Below are positions 17,669 through 27,059 of a DNA stretch of 64,000 nucleotides, in pieces. Made by a program: the position numbers and the translations under genes. The stretch is taken from contig CAYVCX010000001.1 of assembly GCA_964450435.1 (NCBI GenBank), positions 71,322-135,321 of the forward strand, read 5' to 3'. The stretch is from SKLM01 sp964450435. Its GTDB lineage: Bacteria > Chloroflexota > Anaerolineae > B4-G1. The notes beneath the pieces are model-generated. The model was not told the DNA's origin. It searched no databases and saw only the letters and a program-made list of their open reading frames with translations. Positions within the stretch are counted from its first letter, which is position 1, and each line of letters begins with the position of its first letter.

Positions 17669-19090
17669 TTACTTCAGACCCGCGAGTCTCAATCCCTCGT
17701 CCAGCAGCGGCTGAACCTTGTCCTCGTCGGTCGTCTCGCAGTAGACACGGATGATAGGCTCCGTTCCGGAGAAGCGGATCAGCAGCCAGCCGCTGTCCTC
17801 AAGCTCGTACTTGAAGCCGTCGATGGTGACGATGTCGGTGACCTCAAGGCCTGCAAGGGTCTGAGGCTTGGCGCGTTCAAGCCTGTCCCGGGCTTCCGGC
17901 CGCTTCTCCGACGGAAAGCGGGTGTCGATGCGATCGTAATAGTAGGAGGCTCCCAGCGTGTCGTAAAGATGCTCGATGAGCTCAGAGGGCGATTTTCCGG
18001 TCTGGACCATCAAATCCAAGAAGTAAAGGTTGCCCAGGATACCATCTCGCTCGGGGATGCTTCCACCAAAGGCGTAGCCGCCGCTCTCCTCTCCCCCGAT
18101 CATCGCACCGGTCTCGATCATCTTGGGGCCCACATACTTGAAGCCTACGCCAGTGCGGTAAACCGGCACATCGTACATCTCTCCGAGCCTCTCCAGCATC
18201 GAAGTGGTGGAGACGGTCTTCACGATCGGTTTGCGCTCCCCCCGTATCTCCAGCAGATAGTAGGCAAGCAGGCCGTAGACCTGCAGCTGATTGATAAACT
18301 GCCCGGTCTCGTCGCCTATGCCCATCCGATCAGCGTCACCATCCAGTATCAGGCAGACGTCAACACCCAGCTCCAGGGTCTTCTCCAGCGCCGAATCTAC
18401 GTTGGGAGGGATGGGCTCGGGCCGCGTCATGTCCGGGAAGAGGGGATGGCGCACATTGTGAATCTCTGAAACCTGCGTCGCACTTCCCCCAAGAAGGCGC
18501 GGGAACCAACCCATGCCGTTTCCCCACATCGGCTCGACAAGGACGCTCAGACCGGCGCTCTTGATCCTCTCAATGTCGACCAGATGGCTGATGTGTTCAA
18601 TGTAGGCCGGGCCGGGGTCCCAGATCCTGACGAGGCCGTCTTCCTCGGCGTCGTCAAGGTCCATTGACAGGACCCCTTCCGGGCCCGGAATCACGGCCTC
18701 AATGGCGCTGAGACCATCGGGGGCCACCGCGGCTCCGTTCTCGTCTCTGACTTTGAAGCCGCAGTCCCAGGGAGGGTTGTGACTGGCGGTGATGTTGATG
18801 GCTCCAGAGGCGCCCCGCTCGACAATGGAATACGAGATCACGGGCGTTGGCGTGGCCGAGTCGGTCAGCCAGACGCGGAAACCGTTGGCTGCCATGACCT
18901 CGGCGGCGGCAGCTCCGAAATGCTCGGCCGCGAAACGCTGATCGTATCCCACGACGACGGGGGTACCTTCTTGGCCCTGATCTGTCAGGTAATTCGCGAA
19001 GCCCTGAGCAGCCCGGCGCACGTTATCGAAGGTGTAGTCCTGGGCGATGCGTGCGCGCCACCCATCGGTGCCAAAGTGAATATCTACCAT
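17669..19090 (-). CDS. Phosphoglucomutase/phosphomannomutase family protein
   Basis: A 473-residue alpha-D-phosphohexomutase that interconverts hexose 1- and 6-phosphates. All four family loops are present: the phosphoserine loop TASHNPPWDCG, the magnesium loop DGDADRMGIGDE, the sugar loop GGEESGGYAF and the phosphate-binding loop RFSGTEPIIRVYC. The neighbouring gmd and rmd genes consume GDP-mannose, so a phosphomannomutase role (mannose-6-phosphate to mannose-1-phosphate) is the natural inference, but family sequences do not separate glucose from mannose specificity. It starts 19 nt after gmd. Confidence 0.9.
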   Translation of the reverse strand: MVDIHFGTDGWRARIAQDYTFDNVRRAAQGFANYLTDQGQEGTPVVVGYDQRFAAEHFGAAAAEVMAANGFRVWLTDSATPTPVISYSIVERGASGAINITASHNPPWDCGFKVRDENGAAVAPDGLSAIEAVIPGPEGVLSMDLDDAEEDGLVRIWDPGPAYIEHISHLVDIERIKSAGLSVLVEPMWGNGMGWFPRLLGGSATQVSEIHNVRHPLFPDMTRPEPIPPNVDSALEKTLELGVDVCLILDGDADRMGIGDETGQFINQLQVYGLLAYYLLEIRGERKPIVKTVSTTSMLERLGEMYDVPVYRTGVGFKYVGPKMIETGAMIGGEESGGYAFGGSIPERDGILGNLYFLDLMVQTGKSPSELIEHLYDTLGASYYYDRIDTRFPSEKRPEARDRLERAKPQTLAGLEVTDIVTIDGFKYELEDSGWLLIRFSGTEPIIRVYCETTDEDKVQPLLDEGLRLAGLK

Positions 19091-19109
19091 GGTGAAAGGT
19101 CCTCTTGAT

Positions 19110-20084
19110 CTAAGTCAGGCCGTTTTCCTGTTTCAGCAACTCAATGTCACTGTCGACCATCAGCTGCACCAGGTCCTGGAACGAAACCGATGGTTCCCAG
19201 CCCAACTCTCGCCGAGCCTTGCTGGCATCTCCGATCAGGATGTCCACCTCTGCCGGGCGCATGAACCGGGGATCCTGCACCACGTAGTCCCTCCAATCGA
19301 GATCGAGGTACCCGAAAGCGGCCTCACACATCTCTCGAATGGAGTGGGTTTCCTCAGTGGCGATGACATAGTCGTCGGGCTCGGGTTGTTGGAGCATCAT
19401 CCACATCGCCCGCACGTAGTCTGCGGCGAAGCCGATATCTCGCTTGGAATCCAGGTTTCCCAGAGCAAGCTCGTCGGCCAGTCCCAGGCTGATCTTCGCC
19501 ACGCCGTAGGTGATCTTGCGCAGCACGAACTCCAGTCCCCGGCGAGGGCTGGTGTGGTTGAAGAGAATACCCGAGGTGGCGGGTATGTCATACGATTCCC
19601 GATAATTGATGGTGATCCAGTGGCCGTACACCTTGGCGACGCCGTAGGGGCTGCGGGGGTAGAAAGGGGTCTCCTCGTTCTGAGGCACCTCGCGAACCTT
19701 GCCGAACATCTCGGAGGAACTGGCTTGGTAGAAACGGATGGACCTGTCAACCGTGCGCAGCGCCTCCAGCATCCGTGTCACGCCCAGCGCCGTCACGTCA
19801 CCGGTGAAAACTGGCTGTCTCCAGGATGTGGGAACGAAGGACTGAGCTGCCAGGTTGTAGACCTCATCGGGTGGATGTTCTTGGAGGATGTTGATCAATG
19901 ACACCTGATCCAGCAGGTCTCCGGAGACGAGAGTGATCTTCTCCTGGAAGTGCTCAACGCGGGCGAAATTGAGCGTGCTGGTGCGGCGCACCATTCCGAT
20001 GACCTCGTACCCTTTCTCTAGCAAGAACTCGGCTAGATAAGAGCCGTCCTGCCCGGTGACCCCTGTAATCAGCGCCCTCGACAT
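19110..20084 (-). CDS. gmd: GDP-mannose 4,6-dehydratase
   Basis: Converts GDP-D-mannose to GDP-4-keto-6-deoxy-D-mannose with bound NADP. The 324-residue extended short-chain dehydrogenase starts ALITGVTGQDGSYLAEFLLE, the hallmark of GMD (the glycine-rich loop followed by QDGSYL). The catalytic triad region includes SSSEMFGKV and YGVAKVYGHW (YxxxK), with the family signatures FNHTSPRRG and GNLDSKRDIGFA. It lies 21 nt after rmd and precedes the phosphohexomutase. No mannose-1-phosphate guanylyltransferase lies in the window, so GDP-mannose must come from elsewhere. Confidence 0.95.
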   Translation of the reverse strand: MSRALITGVTGQDGSYLAEFLLEKGYEVIGMVRRTSTLNFARVEHFQEKITLVSGDLLDQVSLINILQEHPPDEVYNLAAQSFVPTSWRQPVFTGDVTALGVTRMLEALRTVDRSIRFYQASSSEMFGKVREVPQNEETPFYPRSPYGVAKVYGHWITINYRESYDIPATSGILFNHTSPRRGLEFVLRKITYGVAKISLGLADELALGNLDSKRDIGFAADYVRAMWMMLQQPEPDDYVIATEETHSIREMCEAAFGYLDLDWRDYVVQDPRFMRPAEVDILIGDASKARRELGWEPSVSFQDLVQLMVDSDIELLKQENGLT

Positions 20085-20105
20085 TAGGTAACTCCTTACT
20101 CTCGA

Positions 20106-21062
20106 TTATTCGTTCCGGACCTGGTCGCGCCAGTACGCCAGCGTGTCCCGCAGTGTCTCCTCGAAACGTATCTGCGGCTTCCAGCCTGTGCGATCATAGA
20201 ACTTCTCCGCACTGCCGTAAACCACCGGCACGTCCACAGGGCGATAGCGGTCTGGATCCCTTTCGACCTGGATCTCCACCTCGGAGTAGCTCAGAAGCGC
20301 ATCCAGGACACTCTGGATCGAGCGCGCCTGCCCTGATGCCAGGTTGTAAACCTCTCCCGCCTCTCCCTCAGTCACCGCCAGATGGTAGGCCCTCACGACG
20401 TCACGGACATCGGTGAAGTCGCGCGATGTCGATAGATTCCCCACCCTCATCACCGGGTCCTGAAGCCCTGCCTCGATGCGGGCGATCTGACTGGCGAAGG
20501 CAGGGACGACGAAGCGGGATGATTGGCCCGGTCCAGTGTGGTTGAACGGGCGGACCCGTACCACAGATATTTCGTACGCCAGGTGGTATTGGAGCCCCAG
20601 GAAGTCCTGCGCTATCTTGCTCACTGCATACGGGTTGTTGGGACGCAGAGGACTCCGTTCTGTCTGAGGCAGTTCTTCGGGCCTTGGTGCGCCGTACTCC
20701 TCGTTCGAGCCCACCACCAGGAACCGGGTCTCGCGTGTTGAACCGCGGAGGGCCTCCAGCAGATTCAGTTGCGATTTGACGTTGTTCTCCAGGGTATCCC
20801 ATGGGTCGGAGTGGGAGGCGGGGACGAACGACTGTGCCGCTAGGTGAAAGACGTAGTCCGGCTGAGCATCCTCGACAAGGGCCTGCACGTCAACTCGGGC
20901 GCGCAGATCCATGGGACGGAGCTCCAGCCGTGGAGTTGACGCCCCGGTCCGGACAGGCTGTCCGAAGACCGTACCTGTCAGATCCCAGTCCGTATGCTCT
21001 AGAAGATACTCACACAGGTGCCCGCCGACGAAACCTCCGGCTCCGGTGATCAATGCTTGCAA
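20106..21062 (-). CDS. rmd: GDP-4-dehydro-6-deoxy-D-mannose reductase, TTG start
   Basis: Reduces the GMD product to GDP-D-rhamnose. The protein begins QALITGAGGFVGGHLCEYLL (Rossmann loop) and has VGSNEEYG, NPYAVSKIAQDFL (YxxxK) and the RPFNHTGPGQ signature of the Rmd branch, not GDP-fucose synthase. The start is set at a TTG at 21062: GAGGAG lies at 21070-21075 with a 7-nt spacer, and the operon promoter (21084-21112) lies upstream. The in-frame ATG at 21149 lies before that promoter and gives a non-conserved 29-residue extension. It is the first gene of the glycan operon. Confidence 0.9.
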   Translation of the reverse strand: MQALITGAGGFVGGHLCEYLLEHTDWDLTGTVFGQPVRTGASTPRLELRPMDLRARVDVQALVEDAQPDYVFHLAAQSFVPASHSDPWDTLENNVKSQLNLLEALRGSTRETRFLVVGSNEEYGAPRPEELPQTERSPLRPNNPYAVSKIAQDFLGLQYHLAYEISVVRVRPFNHTGPGQSSRFVVPAFASQIARIEAGLQDPVMRVGNLSTSRDFTDVRDVVRAYHLAVTEGEAGEVYNLASGQARSIQSVLDALLSYSEVEIQVERDPDRYRPVDVPVVYGSAEKFYDRTGWKPQIRFEETLRDTLAYWRDQVRNE

Positions 21063-21083
21063 TGTCTGTCTCCTCAAACGGGG

Positions 21084-21112
21084 ATTATACCGTACTTCCC
21101 ATGTCGTGCCAA
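21084..21112 (-). promoter_or_regulatory. Promoter of the glycan operon
   Basis: TTGGCA (21107-21112), 17-bp spacer and TATAAT (21084-21089) on the minus strand, one mismatch from consensus in total. Transcription should start near 21077, only about 15 nt before the TTG start of rmd. No other convincing promoter is seen until about 11.4 kb, so ten kilobases may be read as one transcript. Confidence 0.8.
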
Positions 21113-21317
21113 ACAGTCTTGGCTCCGACGCCGCGGTGAGCGCTGGCACTGCTCGAGCCAGAGGTGGTGAAAAGCCGCGAGTTTGCAGGGGTAAGTCGCG
21201 GGCGGCGTGCGGGGGCGGAGGGCTCCCGGCGGGGTGATGGATCGGCTCTGCGATTGGGGGGATCGAGGTGTAGCCCAGGACAATCGCATTTTGTGCCCTG
21301 CTCAGAATCCTGAGTTG

Positions 21318-22000
21318 TCAACCTGCGGGTGGGGGTCCGGAAGTGCTAGACGGGAGGTAGTGCTCATCCCAGGCTGCCCTCAGTCGCTTGTTCTTGGTGC
21401 CGCATGTCGCCGTGGGTTCTTGCCCGAGGAGATTGAAGGCCAGTCGTTGCAAGATAGCCAGGTTCTCCGCCCCGTGACCTTTCCGCACTCGGCTGCCATC
21501 TTCTCGCAAGGCGGTGTCAAGCACCCAGTGCACGCAGTTTCCTGTACCCCAGTGACTGCGTACCGCGCACCCGAACTCCTCCGCCTCCACAGACAGGCTG
21601 GAGATGTTGTAGTGTGTCTCCTGTTCTGTCTTACCATCGATCGGTCGCGGTCCCCTTCGACCGTCCCGATACTTCTTAGATCCTTTCAGCGGTCATTGGG
21701 ATCCAGCCAGTCGATGTCCTGGGGCAGGGTCCTCTGGGTGTTCTTCACGGGCAGGACGTAGTCACCTTCTTCTTCGATGACGGTCCAGGCGATCTCCGTC
21801 TGGCAACCCAAGGCATCGGTGGCGACGATGCATCTCTCCAACTCCAGCAACTTCAGGAGGGCCGGAATAGCCGTCGTCTCGTTGGACTTATCGTCGACCT
21901 TCCTCTGAGCCAGCGTCAGCCGGTTCTTAGAGGCCCAAGCGCTGACCACGTGATGTGAAGCTGGACAGCCTGCCTGATCTGGTGGCGAGCAACGTGGTGG
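21318..22000 (-). pseudogene. Decayed ISAs1-family transposase
   Basis: Remnant of an ISAs1-type DDE transposase in at least two frames. From about 21960 down to 21686 the frame reads HVVSAWASKNRLTLAQ, then KVDDKSNETTAIPALL and IVATDALGCQTEIA, which contains a catalytic-region aspartate. It stops soon after YVLPVKNTQRTL. The middle part of the family is deleted. A short segment resembling the family's LRSIGTVE precedes a frameshift near 21650. The C-terminus then continues as DGKTEQETHYNISSL, VRSHWGTGNCVHWVLDTALR and KGHGAENLAILQRLAFNLL, ending at 21318. No N-terminus or terminal inverted repeats could be defined. The element cannot encode a functional transposase. Confidence 0.85.
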
Positions 22001-22376
22001 CCCTGGTTCAGGGGATGCGCGCCGTGTCATCTCAGGGACATCCACGCTGTGTGCAGAGCAGGCCTCGTCATAGCCAGCGACTGCTAGGAGCTGCGGTAGG
22101 CGACGGAACAGGATGCTGAGACCACCGGTTCCTCCTATCTGCCATGATCCGCAATGAACCCGTTCATCTTACCAGGCCTGGGTCTAGATGCGATTGGCGT
22201 GAGGTGCAGTCAGAGCCAGCCAGGCCAGCAAGGAGTGTCTCTCTCGACTCCTCTACGGGGGTTCCGTCCTCTTCTGGATGCCCCGTCGGGCTGGCGCCCA
22301 GATCGAGGAGTGCACAAGGCCTCTGTCCCGAACGGACCTCGATCTCAATGCCACGCGCACCCGATGGGGGCAAAGG

Positions 22377-23492
22377 TCATTGCCGGCGTGCACGAGGCAG
22401 CAGGATGGTGAAGGTGCTTCCCTCTCCGGGGGTGCTGTCGACGGTGATTCTGCCCCCGTGGAGCTCGATCAGTTCCTCGGCGATCGCGAGTCCCAGGCCC
22501 GCCCCCTGCTGTTCCTGCTGATCGCGGTTGGCCTGTCGGAATCGGTCGAAGATGTCATCTAGTTGGTCGGGCGGGATGCCCACGCCTTGGTCGGACACGG
22601 CGATTTTCACCCACTTGTCCTCCCCGTTTGCGCTTACCAGTACAGGCTTCGCTGCCTGCCGGGAGAACTTGATCCCGTTCTCAATGATCCGTCCGAGAGC
22701 ATCTTTGAAATACGGTGCACAGAGGATCACAGGCGGCAGGTCGGACTCCACATCGACCGTCAAGACCACCCCGCGTCTTTCCGCCCGCTTCACGAACTGC
22801 TCGGCCGTCTGCCTCACAATGCTGGCAAGATCGTGGCGTTCACTGGCGAGCGCTTTGAACTCCTCCCGCGCCCGCCCCGAATCGATCTGCACCAGTAGCA
22901 GCAGGTCCTCCACCAGGCGATTCAGGCGGTCCGCCCCAGCCTTGATACCGTTGAGGAATTCTTCAACCTCCTCAGGGGTGAGAGATGACACGTCCTCAAG
23001 GGCCAGGTCGGTATAGCCAGTCACGTAGGTGAGCGGAGTGCGCAACTCGTGACCGAGAACGGTAACGATCTGCTCCTTGAGCTGCTCGAAGGAGGCCGCT
23101 GTGGCTTCATGAATGGCGCGGGCCCGTCCCAGCCGAGAGCGAACGACGACAATCAGCTCCTCGGCATCGAAAGGCTTCGTCACGTAGTCTTCAGCTCCCA
23201 ACCTCTTTCCTTTTAGCCGATCTTCCCGCTCTGACCTGGCGGTCAGGAAGACGAACGGAATCGTGATCCACTCTGGGCGGGCACGGATCTCCTCGTAGAG
23301 CGTGTATCCGTCCATCTTGGGCATCATAATATCTGCTAGGACGAGGTCCGGTCTGACCTCCTCCATGACTTCCAGGGCCTCTGTGCCGTCCGCGGCGGTA
23401 GACACGGCGAAGCCTTCCGATTCCAGAATGCCCTGGATGGCCCGTGACATAGACTTATGGTCCTCGACGACCAAGATGCGCTGCTCGCTCAT
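22377..23492 (-). CDS. Response regulator-histidine kinase hybrid (REC-HisKA-HATPase)
   Basis: A 371-residue cytoplasmic signalling protein with an N-terminal receiver (residues 1-122; phospho-acceptor D54 in LADIMMPKMDG, K106). A HisKA domain follows (H148 in GHELRTPL), then a HATPase domain (ENGIKFSR, SDQGVGIPPDQ, GAGLGLAIAEE). There is no transmembrane segment or sensory domain, so input must come through phosphorylation of the receiver. It lies 90 nt downstream of the 1158-residue GAF kinase on the same strand and is the obvious partner: the large kinase may phosphorylate D54 and thereby gate this second kinase. No DNA-binding output domain is present in either. Confidence 0.9.
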   Translation of the reverse strand: MSEQRILVVEDHKSMSRAIQGILESEGFAVSTAADGTEALEVMEEVRPDLVLADIMMPKMDGYTLYEEIRARPEWITIPFVFLTARSEREDRLKGKRLGAEDYVTKPFDAEELIVVVRSRLGRARAIHEATAASFEQLKEQIVTVLGHELRTPLTYVTGYTDLALEDVSSLTPEEVEEFLNGIKAGADRLNRLVEDLLLLVQIDSGRAREEFKALASERHDLASIVRQTAEQFVKRAERRGVVLTVDVESDLPPVILCAPYFKDALGRIIENGIKFSRQAAKPVLVSANGEDKWVKIAVSDQGVGIPPDQLDDIFDRFRQANRDQQEQQGAGLGLAIAEELIELHGGRITVDSTPGEGSTFTILLPRARRQ

Positions 23493-23582
23493 GGTGACTC
23501 CTCAACGGTCTTCTGACGCTGCCAAGAATCGCTCCTATGCCCCCTCAGACCCACCAGACGCAGCGGCAGCGACCTGGACTCA

Positions 23583-26500
23583 TCACTGGGGTTGGTGCGG
23601 GAGGAGCACGGTGAAGGAGCTCCCCTTGTTAACTTTGCTTTCCACTGTCACTTGTCCGCCGTGCAGCTCCACAATCTCCTTCAGGATCGCCAGTCCCAGT
23701 CCAGTTCCGGAGATCTGCATAGCCTGAGGCTGGTCGCCCCGGAAGAAACGGTCGAAGATGTAGGGGAGCTCTTCCTCTGGAATTCCTATTCCTGTGTCTG
23801 ACACGGTAATCGTGGCCCAGGACCGCCCATCTGCGACTGCGGTCCCCGTCGATACGCAGATCGTGCCTCCGGCGGGCGTGTACCTGATAGCGTTCGACAT
23901 CAGGTTGTTCATCACCTGCAGCATCCAGCGCGAATCTGCCATGGCGATGGGGTCGGGTTGCGTGACTTGACACTCTAGTGCCAGGTCCTGGCTGCGGGCC
24001 TGGTTCTTGTGGGTGACCAGCGACTCACGGGCCAAGTGATTTAGCGACATCGGCTCGGGGTGGATGTCGAGCCGCCCTGCATCTACGCGCGACATCTCAA
24101 GGATATCTCGCACCAATTTCGCCTGGTGCCGTGCCTCGCGCATCAGGGGCTCTAGATACTCCTCCCGCCTCTCTGGCTGCTCCTGCATCAGGTGGACCAG
24201 CAGCTTGATCGTGGCGATGGGCGTGCGCAATTCGTGAGAGACGTTGGAGACGAAGCGAGATTTCATTCGATTCAGCGCCTTAAGGTGAGTGATGTCGTGA
24301 AGCGCCACTACAGCACTCGCTCCTTCCACCGCTGGTTTGGAGACCGGGGCAGCTGTGAGTTGAAGATCGAGCCCTGTCAACTCCAGCACCATTTCCGGTC
24401 GTCCTTCTGCTCTCGTTGCCAACCCTCGTATTGCCGCCTGCAATTGTTCTGACTCTTCCGGCGATAAGGTCTGTCTGAGCCACTCTCGCGCCACCGGGTT
24501 GGCCAGGATGAGTTCACCGTCAGAACCGGCGAGCACGATTCCGTCTGCGGTGCTCTCCAGGATCGTCGCCAGTTGGGCATATTGGGTCCTGAGTTGGGAC
24601 GTGCGCTCTCGTACTCGTTCCTCCAGAGCATCTGCGTGGTTGTGGAGTTCTTGATACAGCTTTGCGTTCTCAATAGCGGTCGCCACGTGATCCGCAAATG
24701 CCTGGAGCCTCTTGCCATCGCGGTGGGTGAACTTGGTGGGCCTCGTGCTATTCACGTTCAGAAAGCCCACAATCAACCCGCCTACCATAATCGGGACGCC
24801 GACGTAGGATCGCCACTGCTCCTGTCCTGCCTCCAGGATCCAGTCAGGATCCGCGGCCGTGTCGGGTACCACCTTGGGCTTCCCGGTCTCGATCATCTCC
24901 AAGAGGACGGGGTACTCACCAAAAGAGAGGGAGAGAACGCCCCAGTCCTCTCTGTCGTACCCGCGGCGACGGACGACCCGGGCGGTATCATCGTCCTCGA
25001 TCAGTATGATATTGAAGGCGTCTCCATCAATGACCCGCTCCACCTGTTCCAGGATTCGATCCAAGACCTGGTCGAGATCGAGGGTACCGTTGACGACGGC
25101 GGCCGCTTCCTCCAGGGCCTCGGTCTGGCGCCGCTGTTCTCGCTCGGCCTCGAAGAGACGTGCGTTCTCCAGGGCTATGCTCAACTGCCCGGTAACCGTG
25201 GCGTAGAAGTCGAGGTCTTGCTGGTCGAAGGCGTTGGGACGGGGACTCTCCACGCTCAGCACCCCTGCGACCCGTCCGTTGACGCTGACGGGAACGGCGA
25301 GGCCGGAGACGGCTCGCGGAGTCCCTAGTTGGCAGGCGGGAGAGCGACGGACGTCATCTACAAGAACTGGCTCGCCAGTCAAAAACGCGAGCGCGCAGGC
25401 CCAGGAGTCGCCTTCCAGGGGGACGGGGTCTGCATCCTCGGTGAACCCGATGCAGGAAGGATGAAGTCGGAGCCACTTCTCCTGCGGACCGGGCATGGCG
25501 AAGCCGATGAACTCGGCTCCTACCTTGGCATGGAGGGCTGTCAGAGTTCGCTCCAGTACCTGATCGAAATCGAGCGTAGAAGTGGCAGCCAGCATGAACT
25601 CACGGAGGATCTGAGTCTGGGCGAGACGGTGAGAGGTCTCCTCGTACAAGCGGGCATTTTCCACCGCAATACCGACCTGTTCCGCAATGGTGGAGAGCAT
25701 CTCCTGGTCCAATTCGGAGTAGGCATCTGCGCGATACGCTTGGAGACAGATCACGCCCACCGGTCGGCCGGCTACTTGCATAGGCACCCCCAGCCACGAG
25801 GCGGGCGTCTGCATCGTGCCCCACAGCTCACCAGGGGGCAGATGCTCTCGCTCCTTCTCGAAGTCCCGGATCAGGAGTGGTTCCTGTTGCCTGATTACCG
25901 ACGCGGTCAGTCCGCTCCCCAGGGGTCCTCGCTCTGGGGGTGCCATCGTCCCGTGGTCCATCTGGAGACGATAGTCCAATTCATCCGTCGTCCTGTCGTA
26001 GAGCGCGAGGAAGAAGGCATCGGGGTCGAAGGCTGCTTCTATCTCACGATACACCACCTGTGCCAGGTCGTCCAGGTCCAACGTCTTGCTGGCGGCGTGG
26101 GCGACGCGGTTGATGATGGTCTGATGTTTGACGCGGAGGGCGGCCTCTTCGTACAGTTGAGCATTCCGCACAGCGACCGCCGCGTGTGTGGCCAGGAGGC
26201 CCAGCAGAGCGGCGTCGTCCTGCGAGAAGCCGCGGGAATCATCAGCAACGATGTCCAGGACCCCCAAGAGCTCGTCCTTACGGCGAAGTGGGATTGCGAC
26301 AACGGCGGCCCGGGGGGCAAGCGCTTCTGCATTTTTGAGACTCCCAGCCCGGCGCCGGGAATCGTCTGAGCTTACGTGCTGCGCGCTCTCCGGAGCCTCT
26401 CCGGAAACATCTTCACCGCTCAGGATCACGGCAGGGAGAAGCGTACGATCACCGACGGTCGCCACCGATTCCAGCACGCCGCGCTTGGGGCGGTAGATGG

Positions 26501-27059
26501 ACAGAACGACGACGGCGGCTTCGACGAGATCAAGGGCGCGTGATGCGATAGCACGGAGCAGATCCTCCATTCTGGGTTTCGCGCCCAGACCCAGCCCGAC
26601 TTCTTGGAGGGTCTCCAGCTGTGCCGTCTTCCTTCGGAGGGTCTCCCCCACTCGTGTCTGGGCGGTGACGTCGGTGATGAAACCCTCGAGAACACGGGAG
26701 CCGGTGTCAAGGCCCACGCAGCGCCCTTGCTCGTAGATCCACTTCTGGGAGCCATCGGCTGTCCTGAGGCGGTACGCGACGCGGAAAGGCCGATCACTCT
26801 CGACCGCGTCCTGGATAGTGGCGCAGACAAGTTCGCTGTCCTCCGGATGGATCAGGTCGCTATAGGCTGTTTTCTGATCATCTAACAGGTCCTCAGGCGG
26901 GAAGCCGGTGACTCGCCTTGCCCCTTCGCTGATATACTCCAGCGTCCAGGGGGGTTCGTTGCGGCGGCGGCAGGCGACGCTGGGCAAACTGCTCATAAGT
27001 CTCGCAGCCGCGGGGTGGTTTTCGGCCAGTTCTCGCTCCATCAGGTCACACGCTGACAT
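23583..27059 (-). CDS. Multi-GAF/PAS sensor histidine kinase
   Basis: A 1158-residue soluble sensor kinase. Domain order as read: PAS with PAC (about 36-137), four GAF domains (about 155-305, 318-475, 487-645 and 660-815), a charged coiled coil (about 815-835), a second PAS (about 836-930), HisKA with the phospho-acceptor in SNVSHELRTPIA (about 965) and a C-terminal HATPase (NNLMSNAIRYTP, SDTGIGIPEEELPYIFDRF, GTGLGLAILKE). There is no transmembrane helix. The GAF repeats are diverged and lack an obvious bilin-attachment cysteine, so the ligands are unknown. The start is an ATG at 27059 without a strong ribosome site, overlapped by an upstream open frame. Confidence 0.9.
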   Translation of the reverse strand: MSACDLMERELAENHPAAARLMSSLPSVACRRRNEPPWTLEYISEGARRVTGFPPEDLLDDQKTAYSDLIHPEDSELVCATIQDAVESDRPFRVAYRLRTADGSQKWIYEQGRCVGLDTGSRVLEGFITDVTAQTRVGETLRRKTAQLETLQEVGLGLGAKPRMEDLLRAIASRALDLVEAAVVVLSIYRPKRGVLESVATVGDRTLLPAVILSGEDVSGEAPESAQHVSSDDSRRRAGSLKNAEALAPRAAVVAIPLRRKDELLGVLDIVADDSRGFSQDDAALLGLLATHAAVAVRNAQLYEEAALRVKHQTIINRVAHAASKTLDLDDLAQVVYREIEAAFDPDAFFLALYDRTTDELDYRLQMDHGTMAPPERGPLGSGLTASVIRQQEPLLIRDFEKEREHLPPGELWGTMQTPASWLGVPMQVAGRPVGVICLQAYRADAYSELDQEMLSTIAEQVGIAVENARLYEETSHRLAQTQILREFMLAATSTLDFDQVLERTLTALHAKVGAEFIGFAMPGPQEKWLRLHPSCIGFTEDADPVPLEGDSWACALAFLTGEPVLVDDVRRSPACQLGTPRAVSGLAVPVSVNGRVAGVLSVESPRPNAFDQQDLDFYATVTGQLSIALENARLFEAEREQRRQTEALEEAAAVVNGTLDLDQVLDRILEQVERVIDGDAFNIILIEDDDTARVVRRRGYDREDWGVLSLSFGEYPVLLEMIETGKPKVVPDTAADPDWILEAGQEQWRSYVGVPIMVGGLIVGFLNVNSTRPTKFTHRDGKRLQAFADHVATAIENAKLYQELHNHADALEERVRERTSQLRTQYAQLATILESTADGIVLAGSDGELILANPVAREWLRQTLSPEESEQLQAAIRGLATRAEGRPEMVLELTGLDLQLTAAPVSKPAVEGASAVVALHDITHLKALNRMKSRFVSNVSHELRTPIATIKLLVHLMQEQPERREEYLEPLMREARHQAKLVRDILEMSRVDAGRLDIHPEPMSLNHLARESLVTHKNQARSQDLALECQVTQPDPIAMADSRWMLQVMNNLMSNAIRYTPAGGTICVSTGTAVADGRSWATITVSDTGIGIPEEELPYIFDRFFRGDQPQAMQISGTGLGLAILKEIVELHGGQVTVESKVNKGSSFTVLLPHQPQ

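Noticed and set aside
22164..22373. 69-codon minus-strand frame downstream of the REC-kinase gene
   Set aside because: No ribosome site, no family, and composition typical of random GC-rich translation.
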